In this document: in pieces, positions 36,827 through 46,080 of the stretch | How the letters are laid out: every line of letters begins with the position of its first letter | Numbering within the stretch: position 1 is the stretch's first letter | Source of the DNA: an uncultured Duncaniella sp. | GTDB lineage: Bacteria > Bacteroidota > Bacteroidia > Bacteroidales > Muribaculaceae | Reading direction: 5' to 3' | Assembly: GCA_910589485.1 (NCBI GenBank) | Contig: CAJUSW010000014.1 | Location: 1-64,000 of the forward strand | Length of the DNA: 64,000 bases | Program-made: the position numbers and the translations under genes | Notes under the pieces: model-generated | What the model saw: only the letters and a program-made list of their open reading frames with translations | Database searches by the model: none | What the model was told of the DNA's origin: nothing

Positions 36827-38376
36827 TTCTGCTTTATGTTCTTGTTCTTTCCGGTGTACTCGACAGGGGTCGAGGATACGAAGTTACAGCCCGAGAATGT
36901 AGCGTCAGTTACATTATTTACCGTCATTGCCGGTCCCTCGGCCGGGCGTATCGTCACATTGTCGAGCACTATATTCTTGGACTCCGATAGCAATCCGCCC
37001 TCACGTGCGGTGAACACCGAATTGGTCACACGTATATTATCGATAGGCATTTCGGGAATACCGTTGAATTTCAAGGCTTTGCCCGAGCGGAACGAGGTGA
37101 CATCATTGATGAATATGTCACGGAACTGGGGAGTGGTCTCATCGACCGGCGGAATCTCGGCAGGAGCGTTCTTCACGAAATAGTACAGGTCGAATGTGAT
37201 GGCATCACCAGAAATATCGAGCATGTTCACATTGTCGATGAATATGTTCTTCACCACTCCACCACGGCCTCGGGTGCTCTTGAAACGCAGACCTATATCA
37301 GTACCGATAAACTGGCAGTCGGCCACCAAAACATTGGCCACGCCACCCGACATCTCGCTACCCACAACGAAACCTCCATGGCCATGGAACACACGGCAGT
37401 CGCGCACGATCACATTCTCGGTGGGAATTCCGCGCTTTCGGCCGGCCTCATCCTTGCCCGACTTCAGACAGATGGCATCGTCGCCCACATCGAGCGTGGA
37501 GCGGTACACTATCACATTGCGGCATGACTCCACATCGAGTCCGTCGCCGTTCTGGGCAAAATCGGGATTCTTGATGAACACCCCGTCGACGATAAGATTC
37601 TCACACATGAGGGGATGCACGTTCCATGCGGGAGAGTTCTGGAATGTCACTCCCTGAAGCATCACATTCTTGCATCCCACAAGCTGGACCATCACCGGAC
37701 GCAGGTAGCGCTTGATGGCCGAGGCTTCCTCCTTGGTAAGAGATCCGCGACGGTCCCCTTTGCACAGCTCCTCGCCATCGATACTCCCCTGGGTGGGATA
37801 CCACAGACGATCATCCTTGACCACTCCACCGGTAGCTATCAGCTTCTTCCACTCACCGGCGGTGAGTTTATCTCTTTTCACCGGACGCCATGCCCCGCCG
37901 TTGCCGTCGATAACACCGTCGCCGGTTATGGCCACGTTCTCGAGGTCAATACCCGATATGGGCGACTGGGTGCGCCAAGCCTCAAATCCCTCATATACCA
38001 CGTAGCGGGTCTCATATAGGCTATCGTCGGCCGAGAAGGTGATTATGGCACCTCCGTCGAGATGGAGATTTATATTGGATTTCAACTCTATCGGTCCGGT
38101 GAGCCATACTCCCGCCGGGACATTAAGCGTGCCACCGCCCTGGGCTGAGAGATGATTAATGGCATCGGCAAACGCCTTGGTGTTCAATGTCTCACCATCG
38201 GCCACAGCACCGAAATCGGCCAAAGAGATTGTACGATCAGGAAATTTAGGGCTATCGATTACCGGCATCTCAAACTGAAGGCCTTTATACAGATGATCAT
38301 AGTTCCCGGCTTGCATCACACCGCACCCGAGAGTCATAGCTACCGACATGGCGGCAATGGCTGAAAATAGTTTCAT
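36823..38376 (-). CDS. Secreted GH28 family polygalacturonase-like enzyme
   Basis: This 517-residue protein starts at the ATG at 38376 (MKLFSAIAAMSV), which gives a good signal peptide. A longer frame to 38439 would begin upstream of the promoter and is rejected. It is a right-handed beta-helix of family GH28 with the acidic motifs NGDGLD and GDDAI, then GHGG and RFKS, corresponding to the NTD/DD/GHG/RIK series. These enzymes hydrolyse galacturonan or rhamnogalacturonan in the periplasm or at the surface. The closest relative in the window is the paralogue at 51387-52955. Overlap with the PhoB-like gene is odd and implies shared transcription with the phosphate two-component system. Confidence 0.9.
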   Translation of the reverse strand: MKLFSAIAAMSVAMTLGCGVMQAGNYDHLYKGLQFEMPVIDSPKFPDRTISLADFGAVADGETLNTKAFADAINHLSAQGGGTLNVPAGVWLTGPIELKSNINLHLDGGAIITFSADDSLYETRYVVYEGFEAWRTQSPISGIDLENVAITGDGVIDGNGGAWRPVKRDKLTAGEWKKLIATGGVVKDDRLWYPTQGSIDGEELCKGDRRGSLTKEEASAIKRYLRPVMVQLVGCKNVMLQGVTFQNSPAWNVHPLMCENLIVDGVFIKNPDFAQNGDGLDVESCRNVIVYRSTLDVGDDAICLKSGKDEAGRKRGIPTENVIVRDCRVFHGHGGFVVGSEMSGGVANVLVADCQFIGTDIGLRFKSTRGRGGVVKNIFIDNVNMLDISGDAITFDLYYFVKNAPAEIPPVDETTPQFRDIFINDVTSFRSGKALKFNGIPEMPIDNIRVTNSVFTAREGGLLSESKNIVLDNVTIRPAEGPAMTVNNVTDATFSGCNFVSSTPVEYTGKNKNIKQK

Positions 38377-38402
38377 GGTAACACTATAAAAATTTAACTC
38401 TA

Positions 38403-38432
38403 CAAAGTTAATGATTCCATAGGAATTTTCAA
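38403..38432 (-). promoter_or_regulatory. Promoter of the GH28-PhoBR-like operon
   Basis: On the minus strand TTG (38432-38430), 19 bases, then TAACTTTG (38410-38403). Transcription would start near 38397, about 20 bases before the chosen GH28 ATG, which supports that start. Confidence 0.65.
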
Positions 38433-38464
38433 CCCACACGGATATAAAACTCTTCTTTTTTTTC

Positions 38465-38472
38465 TATCTTTG
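38465..38472 (+). promoter_or_regulatory. -7 box TATCTTTG before cutC
   Basis: It matches TAnnTTTG exactly and lies 25 bases before the GTG start at 38498. No -33 TTG is visible. Confidence 0.55.
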
Positions 38473-38497
38473 CAACTCAATCTCATCATATATAATT

Positions 38498-39172
38498 GTG
38501 GAAAGAGTATTAGAAGTGTGCTGTGGCAACATGGCATCAGTCAGGGCTGCAAGAGAGGCCGGAGCCTACCGTGTGGAACTCTGCCGGGATCTCCCGCTCG
38601 ACGGGCTGACACCCGATGAGGTCGCTATCAGCGAGGCTGTGGCGGAGGGAGGTCCACGTGTCAACGTGCTTATACGCCCGGTCGACGGCGGATTTGTCTA
38701 CGATAGTTCGATGTTTGGCATAATGCTCAGGCAGATCAGCTCGGCGGCCTCTCTCGGAGCATCAGGCGTGGTGATAGGAGCCCTCACCCCCGAGGGGGAT
38801 ATCGACACACATTCATGCGCCCCGTTGGTGGAACTGGCCAATGCCTCGGGTCTGACGGTGACATTCCACCGTGCATTCGACCGGTGCGCGGATCCCCGTC
38901 AGGGACTCCGTGACATTATAGCCATGGGGTGTGACCGTGTGCTCACATCAGGGCAAGCCCCCACAGCTCTCGATGGGATACCTCTGCTCAGGGCACTCAA
39001 TGAAGAGTACGGCGACCGCATCATCATTATGCCGGGTGGAGGTGTGAACCTGTCCAACGCCCGCACAATCCTCGACGAGACGGGATGCCGCGAGATACAC
39101 GGCTCGTGCCGATCGGCCGGCGATATCTCCGATCCGTCACTGATCCGCGCAATAATGCAATCAATCGAATAA
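38498..39172 (+). CDS. cutC: CutC family protein
   Basis: This 224-residue TIM-barrel protein opens with LEVCCGNMASVRAAREAGAYRVELC, followed by NVLIRPVDGGFVY and TFHRAFDR, which are the diagnostic CutC segments. Named for copper homeostasis in E. coli, its biochemical activity is still unsettled. The start codon is GTG, and length is normal for the shorter bacterial form. It leads a three-gene plus-strand transcript with a transglutaminase-like gene (28-base gap) and a HAD phosphatase. Confidence 0.9.
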   Translation: MERVLEVCCGNMASVRAAREAGAYRVELCRDLPLDGLTPDEVAISEAVAEGGPRVNVLIRPVDGGFVYDSSMFGIMLRQISSAASLGASGVVIGALTPEGDIDTHSCAPLVELANASGLTVTFHRAFDRCADPRQGLRDIIAMGCDRVLTSGQAPTALDGIPLLRALNEEYGDRIIIMPGGGVNLSNARTILDETGCREIHGSCRSAGDISDPSLIRAIMQSIE

Positions 39173-39200
39173 TCATATCCATCGATACAGTCCATACACC

Positions 39201-41660
39201 ATGAAAACAAGACATCTGCTTTCAGTGGCTGCCGCCGTGGCAATCATAGGCCCGGCCATGGCCGTGAGTCCGGAAGAAAAGGAACGCACCCTCGACTATC
39301 TCTACTCAGTGATGCCCCTGCCCGATTCACTCAACTATTCCCGCAGTTTCTGGGAAAAGAATGTTGAGACATCTCTTGAGGCCCGCGAGACAATGCCCTG
39401 GGGGCACAAAGTGCCCGACCGCGAATGGCGTCACTTCGTGCTACCTGTCCGTGTCAACAACGAGGAGCTCGATTCTTCCCGCATGGTGTTCTATCACGAA
39501 CTGCGCGACCGCGTAAAAGGCTTGACTATGACCGAGGCAGCCCTCGAAGTCAACCACTGGTTACATGAGAAAGCCTCCTACCGTCCGTCGGATCCCCGCA
39601 CCTCTCCGGCACTTGCCACAGTGCGCACAGGCTGGGGCCGTTGCGGCGAGGAAAGCACCCTTGGCGTGGCTGCCATGCGTTCAGTGGGCATTCCCGCACG
39701 CCAGGTGTACACCCCGCGATGGGCCCACACCGACGACAACCACGCCTGGGTCGAGGTATGGGTCGACGGTGCATGGCATTTCCTCGGAGCATGTGAACCG
39801 GAACCCGTGCTCGACCTTGCCTGGTTCAACTCGCCCGCATCGCGCGGCATGATGATGGCAACAAACGTGGCCGGAAAATATGACGGACCTGAGCAACAGC
39901 TGTACTCCGACAGCTGCTTCACACGCATAAATGTGACAGCCAACTATGCTCCCGTGCGCCGTGCGACCGTCCGTGTGGTTGATGCCGAGGGACGTCCCGT
40001 GGCAGGTGCGCCGGTAGGGTTCAGGCTCTATAATTATGCCGAGTTCTTTCCCCTGCTACAGACTGTCACCGATGCTGACGGCCAGGCATGGGTGGAATGT
40101 GGATATGGCGATATACTCGCCTGGGCCAATACGCCCGGCAACGGTGCTTATGGCTATACTCTGCTAAAAAGTGATGCCGATGGGCCTGTGACACTTAAGC
40201 TCGACTCCCCCATGGGATCCTTCGATCTCGATGTTGTACCGCCGGCGCCGTCAGGCTCCGCCCCGGCTCCATCACAGGCTATGATAGATGAGAACAACCG
40301 CCGTAAGGCATACGAGGATTCACTGCGGGCTGTGAGAAGCGCTACATTCTTCAATCCCGAAACCGCCCGGGAGTTTGTGAACCGGACTTTCGCCACCGCT
40401 GACTCAGCCGACCGCAAATCACTCGAAACCCTTCTTGTAGAAAGCTACGGCAATCACTCGGCTATAACAGCGTTCCTGACTGCCAACAGCGACCGTCCAC
40501 GGGAAATAGTGGATTTCTTCTCTAAACTTCAGGCCAAGGATTGGCGCGACATCTCCCCCGCCGTGCTCGACGCATGTTTCCGACAGGGACGCATAGTGGA
40601 TCCGCGCGTGGAGTGGGAGACGCTCACACCGTTCCCCGTACAGTTTGACTCCATATTTGGTGAAGATGTGCGCCGACGCTGGAATTCCAATCCCGAAGAA
40701 ATACGCCGATGGATCGAGAGCAATATCAGGATCGACAACAGCCGAAACCCCAACTTCTACCCCATATATCCGGCCACGGCTGTTAAAGCCGGCGTGGCCG
40801 ACAGCCATTCACGCGAACTGCTGTACGTGGCTCTGTGCCGATGGGCCGGCATACCTGCCGCTATCGACGAGGTGACAGGTCAGACCCAAAGCGCCGGGGA
40901 TGATGCTTCAGCCAAAGCCCTGTTCCGACTCACATATCCCGAGACGGGTACCGTGCCCGACGATCCTAAATACTTTGTGCACTTCACACTATCATCGATC
41001 GGCAAGGACGGCCGTCCGCATCTGCTTAACTATCCCGAGGATGCCACTTGGCGCTCAATGTTCAAGGAGGGCGTTAACCTTGCTCCCGGCCGTTACATGC
41101 TCACCACCGGGCGCCGTCTCGCATCAGGATCGGTCAACGCTCACGTGGAGATATTCGACATAGCCGGAGCAGATACCATCACAATGCCGTTGACTCTGCG
41201 CCACGATCCGTCGGCCGCCGAGATCATCGGTTCGGTCAACGCCGATCCGCTTCTGCCGCTTACCGGGCGCGGATTCTTCGTGGCTGCCGCAGTGGCCCCC
41301 GATCATGAACCGTCGTCCCACTTCCTCAACGAGCTCGCCGCCTCGGCCAAGCAATTCGAGGCATGGGGCCGACCTATAGTCCTGCTCTTCTCCACACCCG
41401 AGGAAGCCGCCCGGTTCAATCCCGCCAAGCATCCGGGTCTGCCGTCGACCGTAGTGGTGGCAACCGACGCTTCGCTTACCCGTCCGTTCCTTGAGGAGCT
41501 CAACGGACAGTTCCATTTCGCCCAGGGCGATAATCTGAACACCGGATTGCCCGTAGTGGTTGTGGCCGATTCGTTCAATCGCGTTGTGCAGATCTCCACC
41601 GGTTACTCGGTAGGATCGGTAGACCGCATCGCCAACATCCTCCCCATGCTCCCGGAATAA
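39201..41660 (+). CDS. Secreted transglutaminase-like protein with a degenerate second domain
   Basis: This 819-residue protein has a signal peptide (cleavage near GPAMA). A transglutaminase-like domain (about 95-230) carries Cys in GRCGEEST, His in DDNHAWVEVW and Asp in the following strand region. A carboxypeptidase-regulatory-like beta domain (about 250-345) comes next. A second region around 510-560 (SHSRELLYVALCRWAGIPAA) copies the pattern after the catalytic Cys of the first domain but has Ser/His where Cys is expected. The C-terminus (about 650-819) is thioredoxin-like in pattern but has no CxxC. Bacteroidetes proteins of this type are thought to act as periplasmic cysteine proteases or glycopeptide-processing enzymes; the substrate is unknown. 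Confidence 0.8.
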   Translation: MKTRHLLSVAAAVAIIGPAMAVSPEEKERTLDYLYSVMPLPDSLNYSRSFWEKNVETSLEARETMPWGHKVPDREWRHFVLPVRVNNEELDSSRMVFYHELRDRVKGLTMTEAALEVNHWLHEKASYRPSDPRTSPALATVRTGWGRCGEESTLGVAAMRSVGIPARQVYTPRWAHTDDNHAWVEVWVDGAWHFLGACEPEPVLDLAWFNSPASRGMMMATNVAGKYDGPEQQLYSDSCFTRINVTANYAPVRRATVRVVDAEGRPVAGAPVGFRLYNYAEFFPLLQTVTDADGQAWVECGYGDILAWANTPGNGAYGYTLLKSDADGPVTLKLDSPMGSFDLDVVPPAPSGSAPAPSQAMIDENNRRKAYEDSLRAVRSATFFNPETAREFVNRTFATADSADRKSLETLLVESYGNHSAITAFLTANSDRPREIVDFFSKLQAKDWRDISPAVLDACFRQGRIVDPRVEWETLTPFPVQFDSIFGEDVRRRWNSNPEEIRRWIESNIRIDNSRNPNFYPIYPATAVKAGVADSHSRELLYVALCRWAGIPAAIDEVTGQTQSAGDDASAKALFRLTYPETGTVPDDPKYFVHFTLSSIGKDGRPHLLNYPEDATWRSMFKEGVNLAPGRYMLTTGRRLASGSVNAHVEIFDIAGADTITMPLTLRHDPSAAEIIGSVNADPLLPLTGRGFFVAAAVAPDHEPSSHFLNELAASAKQFEAWGRPIVLLFSTPEEAARFNPAKHPGLPSTVVVATDASLTRPFLEELNGQFHFAQGDNLNTGLPVVVVADSFNRVVQISTGYSVGSVDRIANILPMLPE

Positions 41661-41687
41661 TCCCCCGAAATTACTCTTCAAGACATT

Positions 41688-42305
41688 ATGATACGCAACC
41701 TCATATTTGATTTTGGAAAGGTGCTGGTAGATTACGACTTCCAGCAACTCATCACACAATTTTTCAGTGAAACCGAAAAGGAGGCCGAAAAGGAGTTCCT
41801 TGACATCATCACATCCGATGAATTTCTCGACCAATGCGATCTCGGTGAGATGAATCTGGAGGAACTGGTGAATCACTACACCGAACGTTACCCCAAATTC
41901 AGCCGGGAGTTCCGCATGTTCAATGACCGCTACATTGAATTTGTACTCGGAGAGATGCCGGGTATGCGAGAATTGCTCACCCGCCTCAAAAAGATGGGTT
42001 ACCGCCTCTACGGCCTCACCAACTGGTGCAGTGTGGTGCATGAGGTGATGCGCCGATACGGGATATTCGACCTTCTCGACGGACGCGTGGTATCGTCGGA
42101 GGAAAAACTGATCAAACCCGACCCGGCCATCTACCGATGCCTGTGTGAGAGATATTCCCTCAAACCCGAAGAGTGCCTGTTTACCGACGATAAGGAGAAG
42201 AACGTGGCGGGAGCCAAGAGCATAGGCATGGAGGCTGTGGTGTTCACCGATGCCGAGACCTACCGTAAGGACCTGGCCCGCATCACCGGTAATGCCGAGA
42301 TATAG
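41688..42305 (+). CDS. HAD-superfamily phosphatase, YihX-like
   Basis: This 205-residue subfamily I HAD hydrolase has motif I FDFGKVLVDYD, motif II LTNW, motif III Lys in EKLIKPDP and motif IV FTDDKEKNV. The Gly in place of the second Asp of motif I is shared by the YihX (alpha-D-glucose-1-phosphate phosphatase) group. It acts in the cytoplasm on a small phosphorylated metabolite, probably a sugar phosphate. It follows the transglutaminase-like gene by 27 bases and is ended by the terminator at 42331-42386. Confidence 0.85.
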   Translation: MIRNLIFDFGKVLVDYDFQQLITQFFSETEKEAEKEFLDIITSDEFLDQCDLGEMNLEELVNHYTERYPKFSREFRMFNDRYIEFVLGEMPGMRELLTRLKKMGYRLYGLTNWCSVVHEVMRRYGIFDLLDGRVVSSEEKLIKPDPAIYRCLCERYSLKPEECLFTDDKEKNVAGAKSIGMEAVVFTDAETYRKDLARITGNAEI

Positions 42306-42330
42306 CCTACCCGCGTTACATTAGATATAG

Positions 42331-42386
42331 AATCAGAGCGTCGTGTTCTCCGGCTTATGCCCGGCTCACGGCGCTCTGATTATTTT
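42331..42386 (+). terminator. Terminator after the HAD gene
   Basis: AATCAGAGCG (42331-42340) pairs with CGCTCTGATT (42372-42381), enclosing a smaller GC-rich hairpin, and is followed by ATTTTATTATTTC. Confidence 0.7.
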
Positions 42387-42429
42387 ATTATTTCTGAAAA
42401 TCACAGGACCGAATCGGTCCGTAATTCCG

Positions 42430-44448
42430 CTATTCAGCCTCGATCATCTTGAGAAATTCATCCTCATTTATGATCGCTACGCCGAGCTTCTGAGCCTTTT
42501 CCAGTTTGGCCGGACCCATATTTTCGCCGGCGAGGACAAAATCGGTCTTCTTAGAGATCGACCCGGAATTTTTACCACCGTTTTTCTCGATCATAGCCTT
42601 GTATTCCTCACGTGAATGACGACTGAACACTCCGCTTATCACTATGCTTTTACCTTTGAGCAGATCGGTGTGATCGGAGAGATCCTCCTCGGGGAGTGAC
42701 ATCTGCACGCCATGGGAACGCAACCTTTCGATCAGCTCCACATTGGGCTGATATGAGAGATATTCGATGATGGAATCGGCTATGCGCGGACCAACATCGT
42801 CAATAGCTACCAACTCCTCGCGGGTCATGGCCATAAGTGTATCCATGCTACGCACCGCACGGGCAATCTTGCGCGACACGGTTTCGCCCACAAACGGGAT
42901 GGAGAGCGCGTAGAGCACCCTGTCGAACGGCACATTTTTGGAAGCCTCCACGCCCTCGACAATGCGCTGGGCTGTGCGCGGACCTATGCGCTCCAGATTT
43001 TCGAGCGGAGGTGTGGTGAGAGTATAGAAATCGGAAATGTCACTGACCAGACCGGCATCGTAAAGCAGGGAACAGTTCTCCTCGCCTACGCCGTCGATAT
43101 CCATCATGTGACGGCCCACATAGTGTTCGAGACGGCCTATGATCTGAGGACGGCAACCGTATTTGTTGGGACACATCCACGCAGCCTCGCCCGGCTCGCG
43201 CACAAGCGGTTTTCCGCACGACGGACATTCATCAACAAACTTAACAGGCTCGCTACCTTCCTCACGTTCGCTCAACTCCACACCGGTGATCTTGGGGATA
43301 ATCTCGCCCCCCTTCTCCACATACAGCATGTCATGCTCATGAATATCGAGCGACTTCACGATATCGGCATTGTGCAACGAGGCGCGCTTAACTATCGTGC
43401 CCGAGAGCAACACCGGTTCAAGATTGGCCACGGGGGTGACAACACCCATGCGTCCTACCTCAAACGACACCCTTATCAAGCGGGTCAACGCCCTCTCGGC
43501 GGCAAACTTGTAAGCTATGGCCCATCGCGGAGATTTGGCGGTATAACCAAGGTTGAGCTGCTGACGCAGATTGTTGACCTTGAACACCAGGCCATCGGTA
43601 GCGACCGGAAGATTGCGACGCTCCACGTCCCAACGCTTGATGAAATCGTCCACCTCATCGGCACTGTGGAGCAGAGTCATGACATCGCTCACCTTGAAGC
43701 CCCACTCGCGCGCCTTGAGCATGTTTTCATAATGATTGTCGGCAGGAAGCTCATCCGATAGCAGATAATAGAAATAGGCATCCAGCCCACGGCGCGCCAC
43801 CTCGGCCGAATTGAGCATCTTGAGCGTACCGGCGGCGGCATTGCGGGGATTGGCAAAGAGCGGTTCCTCATTGAACGCCCTCTCCTCGTTGAGCCTGTCG
43901 AAAGCCTTCCAAGGAAGCACTATCTCGCCCCTTATCTCGAATGATTCGGGCCAGTCGCCGGCGGGGAGCACAAGCGGGATGCTACGGATTGTCTTGACAT
44001 TCTCGGTGACATCATCGCCTTTCACTCCGTCACCGCGGGTGACAGCTCTCACCAGACGGCCATTCTCGTAGGTAAGCGAGATGCTTGTGCCGTCAAATTT
44101 CATCTCACCCACGATGGGCACTGACAGCATGCCCCCCTGATTGCCGAGCGAATCGTTGCATCGGTCCACCCACTCGTTGACCTCCTCGAGCGAGTAGGTA
44201 TTGCCGAGCGAGAGCATGGGTCGTGCATGAGTCACCTGAACGAAGCCCTTGGAGAGATCCGATCCCACACGGTGGCTCGGCGAAAGAGGATCGTCAAGCT
44301 CGGGATGCTCATGCTCGAGCTTTTCAAGCTCCTTCATGAGCATGTCATACTGGCGGTCGTCAATCTCGGGGGTATTCTCCACATAGTAGAGACGGTTATG
44401 GCGGTCGAGTTCCATTCTCAACTCGCTGATACGTTCGGCAGGGGTCAT
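42430..44448 (-). CDS. ligA: NAD-dependent DNA ligase
   Basis: This 672-residue protein has the standard LigA layout: Ia domain with YDMLMKELEKLE, adenylation domain with the active Lys in GEMKFDGTS, OB fold, a four-Cys zinc finger (CPSCGKP ... WMCPNKYGC), helix-hairpin-helix repeats (about 440-580) and a C-terminal BRCT domain (about 595-672). It seals nicks during replication and repair using NAD+. It is an essential housekeeping gene and appears to be monocistronic. Confidence 0.97.
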   Translation of the reverse strand: MTPAERISELRMELDRHNRLYYVENTPEIDDRQYDMLMKELEKLEHEHPELDDPLSPSHRVGSDLSKGFVQVTHARPMLSLGNTYSLEEVNEWVDRCNDSLGNQGGMLSVPIVGEMKFDGTSISLTYENGRLVRAVTRGDGVKGDDVTENVKTIRSIPLVLPAGDWPESFEIRGEIVLPWKAFDRLNEERAFNEEPLFANPRNAAAGTLKMLNSAEVARRGLDAYFYYLLSDELPADNHYENMLKAREWGFKVSDVMTLLHSADEVDDFIKRWDVERRNLPVATDGLVFKVNNLRQQLNLGYTAKSPRWAIAYKFAAERALTRLIRVSFEVGRMGVVTPVANLEPVLLSGTIVKRASLHNADIVKSLDIHEHDMLYVEKGGEIIPKITGVELSEREEGSEPVKFVDECPSCGKPLVREPGEAAWMCPNKYGCRPQIIGRLEHYVGRHMMDIDGVGEENCSLLYDAGLVSDISDFYTLTTPPLENLERIGPRTAQRIVEGVEASKNVPFDRVLYALSIPFVGETVSRKIARAVRSMDTLMAMTREELVAIDDVGPRIADSIIEYLSYQPNVELIERLRSHGVQMSLPEEDLSDHTDLLKGKSIVISGVFSRHSREEYKAMIEKNGGKNSGSISKKTDFVLAGENMGPAKLEKAQKLGVAIINEDEFLKMIEAE

Positions 44449-44477
44449 ATTAGATAGTCTTAGAGTGGTCCAAAAAC

Positions 44478-44511
44478 AAAGGGTAAGAGGCCCGTGAGCC
44501 TCTTATCCTTG
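44478..44511 (-). terminator. Terminator of the glutamine synthetase transcript
   Basis: A 14-base stem with one wobble (44478-44491 with 44498-44511) closes a 6-base loop. On the minus strand it is followed by TTTGTTTTTGG. Confidence 0.75.
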
Positions 44512-44552
44512 TATCAGTATCGGGGAAATTTGTTTCGGTCAATGAGAAGATG

Positions 44553-46061
44553 TTATCCGCAATGGAAATATTCCTTTACGAGAGTCTTCACCTCCTCGGG
44601 ATTGTTTTTAAGGAAAGCAGCAAGATCGCGGTCATCAAATGCGCGCAGCTTGGCTATCGTTGCGTCGATCATCGCGGGAGCAAACACGCCACGGGCCTCG
44701 AACATCGAGCGCATCTCCTCAAGCTTGTCGGCCGACTCCACACAACAAGTCGGGAGTGTGGTCAGCGAGGCAAGTTTCTTGGCATTGGCGGCTGCATGGA
44801 TGTTTACGTCCACATAGGTATCCTCGGCCACTTTCAGCGCATCGTCCATCTCGAAGCCGATGCGGGCGGCCACGCAAAGCGAAGCGATGAGAGTATAGAC
44901 ATCGGCCGAGCAGTCGGGCGAACGCATCTCGAATGTCTGCTTTCCGTAGGTCTCGATCTCGCAAGGCGAGTTGGGATTGGTCTGTACGCACATATCCTTT
45001 CCGGAAGTCCATCCGAGGGGAACACGCACCAGTACCGAGCGGTTTCTGTCGCCCCAGCACACAGCGGTGGGAGCCTCCTGATGTGGCACAAGGCGCAGAT
45101 AGGAGGTGGGATTGCAGTTGCCGAAAGCAGTGATGGCGGGTGCCATCTTCATGAGTCCGGCTATGGCTCGCTTGGCATCGTCGCTGAGAGTGCGTTCGGC
45201 GGTCTGTGTCACGTTCTTGCCGTCCTTCATTAGGCGCATGTGGATATGGAATCCTGATCCGGCCTTTCCTACCGAGATCTTGGGCGCAAACGTCACTTCA
45301 AGATCGCGCTGTGCGGCGAGATTGCGTATCACCCATTTGGCAAGCATCAACTGGTCGGCGGCGCTGAGTGCGGGACCGGGCAGGAACTCTATCTCGTTCT
45401 GCTCGTAGATCATGCCTCCGAGGGTAAAGTTGCCCACTTCGGAGTGGCCATACTTGATCTCTCCGCCTATCGAGGCGATGGTGTGCATGGCCTGGACGCG
45501 GAAGTCATTGAACTTGGCAAACGGGGCCGATTCATGATAGCCTTTCTGGTCGGTGGCGGGGAACGATCCGGGATCGGCGGCGATCACATAATATTCCAGC
45601 TCGCCCATGCACTCGAAGTCCATGCCGGTGACCTCCTTGAACTCCTTGCACGCTCTGGCGAGAACGCCACGCGAATCACTGTCCATGGGGTTGCCGTCCT
45701 TGTCGAAGAAGTTGCAAAGCATGGTGAGTGTGGGGATGGGGGCAAACGGATCAATAAACGCGGTGGAATAGCGCGGGATCACGTAGAGGTCACTGCGCGA
45801 GGCCTCGATGAAGGGGAAGAGGCTCGAACCGTCAACACGCTCACCTGTGGAGAGCACCGTCTCGAGATATTCGAGCGAGTTCACCACAAAGTTGAGAGTC
45901 TTGAGTCGACCGTCGGCGGCGGGATACATGAAGTTGACCATCTCGATACCGTTGTCGCGGATATATCCGATGATCTCCTTGCGGGTCCACCCTGAGGGGT
46001 CGCCCATGGCGCGGACGAGCGGATTACGGCTCATCGCATATTTGTTCGTTGTTGATTCCAT
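44553..46061 (-). CDS. Type I-like glutamine synthetase
   Basis: This 502-residue protein has the GlnA beta-grasp domain (about 20-105, VNFMYPAADGRLK) and catalytic domain, with the metal-binding glutamates in ECMGELEYYV and YEQNEIEFLPGP, then HIHMRL, and the ATP/glutamate segment NRSVLVRVP. It makes glutamine from glutamate, ammonia and ATP. The ATG at 46061 (MESTTNKYAM) is preferred, because the next upstream ATG at 46094 would run into the previous gene. It is 19 bases after a YhcH-family gene. A distant paralogue acting on another gamma-glutamyl substrate is possible, but the catalytic set looks complete. Confidence 0.87.
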   Translation of the reverse strand: MESTTNKYAMSRNPLVRAMGDPSGWTRKEIIGYIRDNGIEMVNFMYPAADGRLKTLNFVVNSLEYLETVLSTGERVDGSSLFPFIEASRSDLYVIPRYSTAFIDPFAPIPTLTMLCNFFDKDGNPMDSDSRGVLARACKEFKEVTGMDFECMGELEYYVIAADPGSFPATDQKGYHESAPFAKFNDFRVQAMHTIASIGGEIKYGHSEVGNFTLGGMIYEQNEIEFLPGPALSAADQLMLAKWVIRNLAAQRDLEVTFAPKISVGKAGSGFHIHMRLMKDGKNVTQTAERTLSDDAKRAIAGLMKMAPAITAFGNCNPTSYLRLVPHQEAPTAVCWGDRNRSVLVRVPLGWTSGKDMCVQTNPNSPCEIETYGKQTFEMRSPDCSADVYTLIASLCVAARIGFEMDDALKVAEDTYVDVNIHAAANAKKLASLTTLPTCCVESADKLEEMRSMFEARGVFAPAMIDATIAKLRAFDDRDLAAFLKNNPEEVKTLVKEYFHCG

Positions 46062-46080
46062 TATATGAGAAGGGAGTGTT

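Noticed and set aside
38377..38439. Longer start for the first GH28 protein
   Set aside because: It would place the signal peptide 21 residues inside and the start codon upstream of the predicted promoter.
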